A DNA stretch of 64,000 bases from Phytophthora colocasiae. Lineage: Eukaryota; Oomycota; Peronosporomycetes; Peronosporales; Peronosporaceae. The DNA lies in assembly GCA_018806915.1 (NCBI GenBank), contig JAGKQI010000083.1, positions 682,001-746,000 of the forward strand, given 5' to 3'. Made by a program: the position numbers and the translations under genes. Within the stretch, counting starts at the first letter, position 1; every line of letters starts with the position of its first letter. This document shows positions 20,731 through 29,494 of the stretch, piece after piece. Under the pieces are notes generated by a model, which made no database searches, was not told the DNA's origin, and saw only the letters and a program-made list of their open reading frames with translations.

Positions 20731-23700
20731 TCATGAGGCAACTAGTTTGCGGGCTCGTGCTACATCATCGGTCACGTAAAATGACCCATCAGGAGCTACA
20801 TCAATGCTTCGTGGTGAAACAAATGTAGTCGTCTTCCCATCATTCGTTTCTGTGTTGCATATTCCTGCGAACGTGGTCACATAGTTCGTATCGAGGGAGA
20901 GTTTGCGGATACAATTGTTCCCTGAATCCGCAATGTATAAATCCCCATCAAATCCAACCGTCAACGCCATTGGAGATGCAAAGAGAGCGTCAGTTCCACC
21001 GCCATTAGCAAAACCAGATGTAGTACTGCCTGCTAATACAGATATCGCTCCATTCGGAGTATACTTTAGCACTCGATGGTTCTCCGTGATGTAAATATTG
21101 TCCATCCTATCCAATGCTATCCCCATGCGGCCATTTGGACTGATACCGTAATTAGCAGGAGAAATTGTGTTCACAACTCCAGTAGAAGAAATGTTCATCA
21201 GGGTATTATCTCCAACAACAGTTGCATACACATTACCGTACGAATCAGCGGCGATTCCAAGTCCCATGTCATACGACGTAGAAAAACTTGAAATGGTAGA
21301 AACCACGTCATTCTTGATTTTCCGGATCACAACTTGCTTGTTGCCGTTTTTGTCGCAAAAGTAAATACTGCCATCAGGAGACGCAGTAAGAGCATATACG
21401 CTATTGAGATATGCGTTTGTGCGCTGGCCGTCACTGTATCCTCCCAATGTAGAACTTCCAGCGTACACTTGAACTGTTCCTGTGCTCGAAATGGTAAAGA
21501 TTTCACGTATGCCACTAACGTAAATGGCCCCGGTATAACTTACAGCAATTCCCCAGAACATCGTGCTAGTCAACGCCGTAAAACTCGCTTTAGCATCGAC
21601 AACTGTCGACACCGTTACTGTTACTGGGCGTGAAGTTGGTACTGGAGTTGGAGTTGTTGAGGTTGAAGTAGGTGTTGGAGTCGGAGTTGGTGATTGAGTT
21701 GACGCAGATGAAGAGCTGGATGGAGAAGGCGAAAACACTCCTGCAACAGCAGCAGCTGCTACCAGTATGAGCATTACAACGACAGCTCCGATCTTGTATG
21801 AGCGTGGAATTTCTTTCCACTTCGTTTTGGCAGAGTTCATTGGTGTCACTTTCTTTATGTTAGCTGGATCCTGTTCAGGAGGCTCTTTATCCATGGGCGT
21901 TTCCTGTAGAGCAGGCAACACATCCGGTTCCTGATTGACTGTGACAACCACATCTGTGTCGGAAGCTTTGTTGGTCACTGCATCCACTGAATTGTCGATC
22001 AATGCTTCAATGGCTGGTGAAGTATTCTTTGCTTTGATAGATGCCGAGGCATAACACTTTTCAATTGACACTTCAGCTGGAGCCCCTTCACTCGGTGAAG
22101 CATTATATTGTAGGACGGAATTACCTTCGGTAGACGTTGCAGCGTAGTACTGTTCGATAGACGGCGAAACAAGATCATCCTTGGCACCTGTTGAAACATA
22201 ATACTCTTCAATTGAGGCTGGGTCATCTTCAAACGCAGGTAAAATGGAGTCCTCTTCAACACGTGGAGAACCGGAACCCCCTTCGAAACCTGAATCTTCT
22301 CCGCTATCCGATGTTTCAGATTCATCTTCAGTATCGATAGGAGCCGAGTCTTCTTCGAGTGCTGGTGAAGCCGTATCCTCCTCGCTTTCTGCTGAAGCAG
22401 ATGATGGTGAAGCTTCATCATCTTCAGTTTCTGCTGATGCCTCATCCTCTTCGATTGGTGGTGGAGTATCATCTTCTCCGGCTTCTTCTAAGCTTGAATC
22501 GTCTTCACTGGAGGATTTTTCGCTATCTGACGACGCAGCATCCTCTACGATCACTGGTGGCACGAAATCTGCTTCGATAACTAGTGAAGCGGGTTTCTCT
22601 TCAATTGCTGAAGAAATGAATTCGTCTTCAATACTTGGTGAACTGGAATCTTCTTCGATTCGTGGAGCAGGGGCCTCTTCGATCGCTGGTGTAGCTGAAA
22701 TATTTTCATTTGGTGGTGAAATGGACTGTTCTTCATTTGCTGGCGAAGCTTCATCCTCTATGATAGCCAGTAACTCTGATTCCTCTCTAATAGGAGATGG
22801 AGGAATAGTCCAATCGACCGACGGCGAAGGAGAAAGCGGTGGAATGACAACACCACCAGGAAACCCATTTTCCAACAATGATCGCAACGCTTCAACCACT
22901 TTCGCCATTGCTGGGCGTTGGTCCGGTGTGCCATCGCAACATTGAGTAATGAGATCCCAAGCTTCATCACTGATCAAATTCTCATCTCGCTCTGGCAACT
23001 CTCGATCCAATTTACAACCTTCCAGTTCCTCATCATTCGTGATTTCATAATATGGAGATTTCCCCACTAAAGCGTGATAAATGGTCATTCCAAACGAATA
23101 GACATCCGACTTGGAGTTTGGCAGTTTCCCTTCAACACATTCGGGAGCCAAGTAGCGGATTGCGTCTGTGATTTCAATGCCTGCTTTTTTTGCTGTACCT
23201 TTCACCAACCGTTTGTTCTTGAGTGCGATCCAGTCGAAACTGCGGTCGAAGTCACAAATTTTGGCTTTCGGGGGGTTCCCAGTGATCAGGATATTGTCAC
23301 ATTTCAAATCTCCATGGACGATTCCAATCGAGTGCATCTTGGCGATTCCTTGAGCTGCTTGAGCCAGAACCTCAAGACTAGCACGGTAGCGGTTCGACCC
23401 CATTTGTCGGAGGTATTTATCAAGTGGACCCACGTCGCAATACTCCATTACGACAAATGGGGCTGCTGTGAAGTAGCAAGCGCCATAGAGATGACAGACG
23501 TTGCTATAGTGGCTTAATCGTTGCCACAGCTCCATCATACTTGTGAACTTTTCCTTCTTTTTCTCTGACCTAGCAACATTTTCGTTGAAGATCTTCACTG
23601 CTACTGGAGTGCCATCGGTAAGAGTTCCTTTGTAGATCTTTGCATCACCCCCAAAACCGACAATAGTAGCCATATCCACATCGATTTCGTCCTCAGTGAT

Positions 23701-24495
23701 GTACCAATCAGGTAAGTTTGTGATATCAGCACGGACATTACGACTGGAACTCGCCCACAGTTTCTCCTTCATTACGCTGACCACTTGATCGCTGCTGGAC
23801 TCCATAAGCGCTTCATCACGACGTCCCTTTCGAGTGATGATCGCTAGCATCTCTTTCTGGTTCTCTGGGTCACTCATCTCCACCATCACTTCATTCGAAT
23901 CGACCAAGTCAATGTAACGTTGATCACGTTCCATTTTCAGTGTCCGAGAGGATTTATTCGCTGGACTGCGGTGTCTGGTGCTCCCATCAAGTGCAGCTTC
24001 AACTGTAAGACGCTCAATGATTTGATCTCTTGTTTTCATCACGTTGTCACTTGCACTATCGATTTCATTGTGAAAGACGAGCTGTTTCAGGAGATTCTTT
24101 CTCTTAAATTTAATCAAAACCCGCTCGTACTCCTTAACTTCAGCTTGAAACTTGAGAATCATCTTCTGCAAACCTTCGGTAAGTTGATCCTGGTTCTGAA
24201 CGCCTTCAAGAAGCTCCAAAACCCATCGCAAGTTTTCCACATCTCTCTTAATGTTCACTTGTTGGGATTTAATAGTCGACGCTTTGTCTTCCATCCCAGC
24301 CAGTACCTGACCAATTGTGAAGCATATTTTTGCTAACTCGAAAGCTGCACCTACGGCTACACCTGAACCCGGCAACAATATATTGGCAGTAGTGACCGCG
24401 ACACCTTTCACAACTTGAAACGCCGTCACTTGCCCCTTGTTCGAACCTCGTGGAGTAGAATTCACTGAATCAAGGACGTTCCCATCTTGAAACAT
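20731..24495 (-). CDS. intact MLKL-like/TKL kinase/TM/NHL receptor-like kinase
   Basis: The first credible ATG (24495) gives 1,254 aa; the longer frame begins only with GTG after a TAG. Residues about 27-166 are helical with a PGSG loop and resemble the four-helix HeLo/MLKL N-terminal bundle. Residues 277-541 are a TKL kinase: GFGGDAKIYKG loop, Lys301, HGDLKCDN (394-401, non-RD), DFD at 415-417 instead of DFG, and APE at 450-452. An acidic Ser/Pro/Glu repeat linker (about 566-826) follows, unique to this copy. Next are a basic stop (KWKEIPRSYK), one membrane span (902-921), a Ser/Thr/Pro stalk, and a propeller (961-1251) with NHL-type repeats (GIALDRMDNIYI, DGDLYIADSGNNCIRKL). With the kinase inside the cell the propeller would be extracellular. 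A divergent partner copy starts 703 bp away. Confidence 0.9.
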   Translation of the reverse strand: MFQDGNVLDSVNSTPRGSNKGQVTAFQVVKGVAVTTANILLPGSGVAVGAAFELAKICFTIGQVLAGMEDKASTIKSQQVNIKRDVENLRWVLELLEGVQNQDQLTEGLQKMILKFQAEVKEYERVLIKFKRKNLLKQLVFHNEIDSASDNVMKTRDQIIERLTVEAALDGSTRHRSPANKSSRTLKMERDQRYIDLVDSNEVMVEMSDPENQKEMLAIITRKGRRDEALMESSSDQVVSVMKEKLWASSSRNVRADITNLPDWYITEDEIDVDMATIVGFGGDAKIYKGTLTDGTPVAVKIFNENVARSEKKKEKFTSMMELWQRLSHYSNVCHLYGACYFTAAPFVVMEYCDVGPLDKYLRQMGSNRYRASLEVLAQAAQGIAKMHSIGIVHGDLKCDNILITGNPPKAKICDFDRSFDWIALKNKRLVKGTAKKAGIEITDAIRYLAPECVEGKLPNSKSDVYSFGMTIYHALVGKSPYYEITNDEELEGCKLDRELPERDENLISDEAWDLITQCCDGTPDQRPAMAKVVEALRSLLENGFPGGVVIPPLSPSPSVDWTIPPSPIREESELLAIIEDEASPANEEQSISPPNENISATPAIEEAPAPRIEEDSSSPSIEDEFISSAIEEKPASLVIEADFVPPVIVEDAASSDSEKSSSEDDSSLEEAGEDDTPPPIEEDEASAETEDDEASPSSASAESEEDTASPALEEDSAPIDTEDESETSDSGEDSGFEGGSGSPRVEEDSILPAFEDDPASIEEYYVSTGAKDDLVSPSIEQYYAATSTEGNSVLQYNASPSEGAPAEVSIEKCYASASIKAKNTSPAIEALIDNSVDAVTNKASDTDVVVTVNQEPDVLPALQETPMDKEPPEQDPANIKKVTPMNSAKTKWKEIPRSYKIGAVVVMLILVAAAAVAGVFSPSPSSSSSASTQSPTPTPTPTSTSTTPTPVPTSRPVTVTVSTVVDAKASFTALTSTMFWGIAVSYTGAIYVSGIREIFTISSTGTVQVYAGSSTLGGYSDGQRTNAYLNSVYALTASPDGSIYFCDKNGNKQVVIRKIKNDVVSTISSFSTSYDMGLGIAADSYGNVYATVVGDNTLMNISSTGVVNTISPANYGISPNGRMGIALDRMDNIYITENHRVLKYTPNGAISVLAGSTTSGFANGGGTDALFASPMALTVGFDGDLYIADSGNNCIRKLSLDTNYVTTFAGICNTETNDGKTTTFVSPRSIDVAPDGSFYVTDDVARARKLVAS

Positions 24496-24549
24496 CGTGA
24501 CTTGCCCTTTGTTCAAACCTCGTGGACTAGAATTCACTGTATCAAGGAC
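24415..24549 (-). repeat. 63-bp tandem duplication at the kinase 5' end
   Basis: Two 21-codon units (24487-24549 and 24415-24477) encode near-identical segments of the form VLD.VNS.PRG.NKGQVT.FQ. They overlap the annotated ATG at 24495, so they affect which start codon is used. Neither copy 1 nor copy 3 shows them. Confidence 0.8.
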
Positions 24550-25197
24550 GTATTCTGAAGTTTGTTGTGAGAGAATACGCTAGTGGTGGTTTCTGGATCA
24601 ACGTCGATAAAACCCGAGAAGTCACTGAAGATCACGAATGAAACCACTTGAAAACATTTTTTTAGTATTATGTAAAGCGATAAAATTAAATGGGGATTTG
24701 AATGTAGCTTTTGTCAAGATGAAACCAACGCTGGAGAGGTCTCCCGAGTCTGTAGATGCTGCTGTATTCAGATTTTCTCATTCGTGCTTAACCCGCCACA
24801 CCACACCCTGGTCCTGGTGGGACTACAATGTAAACTTCTTCAACTTACGGCACGCTCCCACATCGAAAAGCGACAAGGACGTTAATTACACGTAAATCGC
24901 TCTGAACATTGCATGTATTTATTTATCTTGATTCTCCTTTGAGAGTTTAGTGCTGAGTATGATAATATGAATCAAAACTTAGATTGATTCAAAACTGTGC
25001 AATTTAAGGAGATTGGAGTTTATTTCCTGTAGGTGTGAGAATGGGAAGATTCTTAATGGCATGAAGCCTCTAAACGGTTATTGACAATTTCTTGTAACCA
25101 CTTCTCATTAATTCTAGTCGTTCTGCCATTTTCAGTCCTTCGAAACTCTAGGCAACAAGGTTAGGCTTTTAAGGGTAATTTCGCGCAACAAACCGTG
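24496..25197. promoter_or_regulatory. shared divergent promoter region of kinase copies 2 and 3
   Basis: This AT-rich 702-bp gap separates two kinase genes that start in opposite directions. A short plus-strand frame (24638-24895) has no recognisable content. No single core element could be assigned with confidence. Confidence 0.45.
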
Positions 25198-27433
25198 ATG
25201 GCAGCGAATGTTGTAAAAAATGTGATGGTCACCACCGCCAACGTTATCGTTCCAGGCTCCGGCGTTCTGGTTGGGAGTGCGTTTGAGCTAGCGAAGATAA
25301 GTTACCAAATTGGTAAGGTATTAGCCGGAATGGAAGATAAATCTTCGTCAGTCAAGTCGCAGAAAGAAAACATTAAAGAGGATACAGAAGACTTCCGATG
25401 GTTATTGGAATTCCTAGGACGCGTGAAAAACCAGGATCAACTTACAGAACGGACACAGAAGATGATTCTTAAGTTTCAGACGGAAGTCAACGAATATGAA
25501 CGGGTTCTGGGTAAATTTACGAAAAAGAGTCTTCTGAAGCAGCTCGTGTTTCATGACGAAATCGATACTGCAAGTAAAAATGCGAGGAGAACAAAAGAAG
25601 AGTTAGTAAAGCGTGTTACAGCGGAGGCTTCACTTGATGGCAGCTTTATTCACCGCAGGGGGTCGAATAAACCATCTCAGTCGCTTAAACAGGAGCGGGT
25701 TCAACGCTACATCGAGTTATTCGACTCGAAGGAAGTGACGGCTGCTATGAGTGATCCACAGAATCAGACAGAGGTTCTAGCCATTATCACTTGAAAGGGA
25801 CGTCGTGATGAAGCCCTCATGGAGGCTAGTAACGATCAAGTAGTTAGTGTAATGAAAGAGAAGCTGTGGGCGAGTTCCAGCCGTGGCGTCCGAGCTGAGA
25901 TCACGAATTTGCCGGACTGGTACTTGACTGAGGACGAAATCGACGTGGATATGGCTACTATTGTCGGTTTTGGGGGTGATGCAAAGATCTACAGAGGAAC
26001 TCTTACCGATGGCACTCCAGTAGCAGTGAAGATCTTCAACGAAAATGTTGCTAGGTCAGAGAAAAAGAAGGAAAAGTTCACAAGTATGATGAAGCTGTGG
26101 CAACGATTAAGCCACTATAGCAACGTCTGTCATCTCTATGGCGCTTGCTACTTTACAGCAGCCCTATTTGTCGTGATGGAATATTGCGACGTAGGTCCAC
26201 TGGATAAATACCTCCGACAAATGGGGTCGAACCGCTACCGTGCTAGTCTTGAGGTTCTGGCTCAAGCAGCTCAAGGAATCGCCAAGATGCACTCGATTGG
26301 AATCGTCCATGGAGATTTGAAATGTGACAATATCCTGATCACTGGGAACCCCCCGAAAGCCAAAATTTGTGACTTCGACCGCAGTTTCGACTGGATTGCG
26401 TTGAAAAAGAAACGTCTGGCAAATGGCACAGCAAATGATGCTGGCGTTGAGATCACAGATGCAATCCGCTACTTGGCTCCTGAATGTTATAAGGGGAAGC
26501 TGCCTAATTTCGAATTAGATATTTATTCTTTTGGATTGACGATTTATCACACTTTAATGGGGAAGTCTCCGTATTACGAAATTACAAACGACGAGGAATT
26601 CCATCGTTGCAAAGTAGCTCACCAATTCCCGAAGAAGGACCCGAAAGCGATTCCCGATGGAGCCTGGACATTGATCTCTTAGTGCTGCGATGGTGCACCA
26701 GACAAACGACCAGCGATGCCGAAGGTGGCAGAAACCTTGACATTACTGTTGGAGAAGGCATCAGTGGGAAGACCCACTGAGACTTTAGCAGATGCAGGAG
26801 TGGATGCAGAAACTATCCCAGACCAAGTGAATGTACCCATTCAAGACAATCGAAATCAATTAACGTTGCCGGTACTGGAGAAACAACCCGGAAGTTCATA
26901 TGTGGGGAAAGAAACGAACGCACAACCGCCGCAGCAGCCGGGCAAGATGATACCCAGGAAGATTTCTAAAGCAAATTCACGTGGAATATCACTATTCCAT
27001 ATTGGAATTGGTGTTCTAATCACACTCGTCATTGTCGCTGTCGTCACTGTTGTAGTTCTCGCGATTAATGGCTTGCGGTCAGGTTCTTCTTCCGAAAATT
27101 CGAGTTTTACATCTTCATACAGTGATGTTAGCTCTAGCTCAAGTTCAAGCTCCAGATCAAGCTCTAGCTCGAGCTTAGGCTCTGGGATAATGCCAACACC
27201 AACGCCAACACCAACGTCATCGCAGCTGAAAGTATCGACAGTACTCGAAGTTGGCAAATCTCTGTTGGGGAACGGGGACTCGAAACTCTTCGGAATTGAA
27301 ATGACTTCCGACGACCAATGGATTATCGCAAGCAACGTGCACCGATTTTTCATGGGGAAGGATAATGGGTATGTGATACAATACGCAGGCAGCTCTAGCC
27401 CTGGATTTGGTGATGACTACCGTCTTAGCTGTT

Positions 27434-27598
27434 TACGGACAATTTCGAGTGATTGGATCAGTACTATTTGGACCGGAAACACGTCGTTTAACACCAGCAG
27501 TGATGTGGGTACTGGTAGTTCATCGCTCAATTCAGCATCCAGAGGCAATTCATCGGTTGAAATGGGTGTAGGCATTGCTGTCGACTCAAACTTAAACG
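27434..27598 (+). repeat. 165-bp direct repeat, misplaced copy
   Basis: This is identical to 27682-27846 except for one T/C difference. It lies where copy 2 has the segment leading into the second propeller blade and splits a DDYRLSCL|NAVYG junction. It therefore looks like the inserted copy and the downstream one like the original. Confidence 0.92.
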
Positions 27599-27681
27599 CT
27601 GTAATGCTGTTTATGGGATTACGGTAGCTCCCGATGGTACCATTGTGTTTTGCGACACAAATGATGATTTTGAGCTTGTAG

Positions 27682-27846
27682 TACGGACAATTTCGAGTGA
27701 TTGGATCAGTACTATTTGGACCGGAAACACGTCGTTTAACACCAGCAGTGATGTGGGTACTGGTAGTTCATCGCTCAATTCAGCATCCAGAGGCAATTCA
27801 TCGGTTGAAATGGGTGTAGGCATTGCTGCCGACTCAAACTTAAACG
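27682..27846 (+). repeat. 165-bp direct repeat, probable original copy
   Basis: This is the source of the misplaced repeat 248 bp upstream. Here the segment sits in its expected propeller context, between VFCDTNDDFELV and NVYMNFYGANKL. Confidence 0.92.
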
Positions 27847-28340
27847 TGTACATGAATTTCTACGGTGCGAACAAGTTGATGAAATTATCTAATGACGGTA
27901 TTATGAGAACAATTGCCCAAGGTACGGAGCTTATCAGTCCAAGTGGCCCCATGGGTCTAGCACTTGACTCATCCAGCAACATCTACATCACAGACCACCA
28001 CAGGGTGGTGAAATTTACCTCAAGCGGTAAAATGACAGTGTTGGCGGGCTCCGCAACGCCTGGTTTTGCCAACGGTATCGGCACTTCCGCACAATTTGAC
28101 ACTCCAAAGGGACTGACGATTGGATCCGACGGGAATTTGTATATCGTAGATTCAGGGTACAATTGCATTCGAAAACTCACGCTAAATGGCAGTTCGGTGA
28201 CTACGTATGCTGGAAAATGTGCTGGAGAGTCTAGTGGTGTTGGATCATTTTCTTACCCTAGAAGTATCACAGCGACGGCTAGCGGAGATATCTACGTGAT
28301 CGACTCTGACGCACGAATTCAGAAAATATCTGCTGCATGA

Positions 28341-29007
28341 CGAAGGATTAACAGAACAGAATTCATATTTACTTTGGCCAATAGTTCTCCAATAACTCCT
28401 TCGTTCCGTAAACTTTACAAAGTTGCTGGGTAAGCCGGGTGTTTGTATCTGGGTCGAATGCCAAGTCTGCAATTTAGTTTTCAGTTAGTTCATGTAGTCC
28501 TTCCTCTAAATGCCAACGCTGGCAATCCAACGTCTAGCCAATGTTTGCGTACTTGTCATCTCATTCCACGTATGATCCACAGGCAGGCACTTGTAATCCT
28601 GTGGAATCGGTGACAAGACGGATAGAACCAGTAAAAACTTGAAAGTGTAGTAGTAGTTAGGAAAGACCATCGTCAGGTAGAAGAATGTACTGAAGAGGTA
28701 GGTAACGCCTAAGTTCCCAACGGAATCGACACTCACACTCCTCCTCCGCGACGACAGTGAATGGAGTATACCATATCCGAAACTTCATGCTTGTTACATA
28801 CCAAGACAGTGCGGTATTACGGTTCCTCAAAATCTATGTGTACAGGTGCATGATACTACAGCATCGTGCCATCCTTTTCATGTTTGTGTCAAAACTCTTT
28901 GCCAAATAATTACAGATTTCCTCTAGATGATTGATGCTCATTCCAAACAGATCATTTGTCAACTTGCCCGACACTCCTGAACCACCCTCAAGCCCAAACC
29001 AAGAAAC
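28341..29007. other. intergenic; a short unidentified membrane-protein-like frame
   Basis: A minus-strand frame at 28506-28736 has hydrophobic stretches (LGVTYLFSTFFYLTMVF) and a VDHTWNEMTS segment. The latter vaguely recalls the extracellular loop of the PDR transporter downstream. It is too short and too divergent to assign. Nothing else was seen. Confidence 0.3.
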
Positions 29008-29217
29008 ATGCAACTCCTTAAGACGGTTGCCATCGCTGCCATTGCCACTATTGTGTGCTTCTCAGCGGACAATGCCGAAGAAAACACGCCTATGAGCATC
29101 CACGAGGACCAGATCCCCCATACCATCACACCCATCGACCCAGACCATCGCAAGCTCGAGGACATCCGCAGAGGAGAACCTGTGACGCCATACCCTACCA
29201 CTATCGACCGTCGCTAG
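29008..29217 (+). CDS. small secreted protein, 69 aa
   Basis: The ATG follows a favourable aaac context. Residues 1-22 form a good signal peptide (LLKTVAIAAIATIVCFSA). The remaining 47 residues are polar and acid/Pro-rich, with no cysteines and no membrane segment. There is no RXLR, LFLAK or EER motif, so it is not a standard host-translocated effector. It stands alone in an intergenic stretch, and an antisense frame of similar length overlaps it, so expression evidence would be needed. Confidence 0.45.
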   Translation: MQLLKTVAIAAIATIVCFSADNAEENTPMSIHEDQIPHTITPIDPDHRKLEDIRRGEPVTPYPTTIDRR

Positions 29218-29494
29218 CTCGACGACTAGTATGAGAAGAACCAAGTCGGTTCCGAACCGAAAATTTATCTCGAACACTAGTTAATCGATACTTCTGTTCT
29301 GTCGACCCAACTTGTAATTCCAAAGCGTTTGTTTTGCAATCAAACAGAAGACATTGCAGACCAGTCACAATTTCCAAAAATGATTCCCATCACACCAAGC
29401 TAGCATGACCTCTTACGAGATTTTTTGCTTAATCTGATTTGTCAATTGCATGTATAAACAGTTTTTTTAAGCGTAAGCTTAGCAAAGTGTTACC

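Larger units (their letters stand above)
25198..28340 (+). pseudogene. TKL receptor-like kinase, copy 3, two nonsense codons and a duplication
   Basis: ATG 25198 opens the same helical N-domain. An in-frame TGA at 25793-25795 replaces the CGA Arg codon of copy 2 (ACT TGA AAG versus ACT CGA AAG). The kinase domain then reads on with GFGGDAKIYRG, VAVK, HGDLKCDN and DFDRS intact. A TAG at 26680-26682 stands at the Q of the TQCCDG motif. Next come a linker, a strong membrane span (GVLITLVIVAVVTVVVLAI), a Ser-rich stalk and the NHL propeller. A 165-bp segment of the propeller is duplicated out of place and shifts the frame. The rest of the propeller reads to the stop at 28340. Only a handful of lesions in 3.1 kb implies recent loss. 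Confidence 0.88.

Noticed and set aside
22244..22945. 233-aa Ser-rich plus-strand open frame
   Set aside because: It is the antisense shadow of the acidic Ser/Glu repeat linker of the intact kinase.
24495..24537. Longer N-terminus of the intact kinase starting at GTG
   Set aside because: A eukaryotic nuclear gene is unlikely to start there; a TAG lies shortly upstream, and ATG 24495 is the first usable start.
28506..28736. Second ABC transporter fragment
   Set aside because: Only a short WNEMTS-like similarity; the hydrophobic parts do not align with the PDR transporter.
29008..29217. RXLR effector
   Set aside because: The RKLEDIRR stretch is not an RXLR-EER motif.
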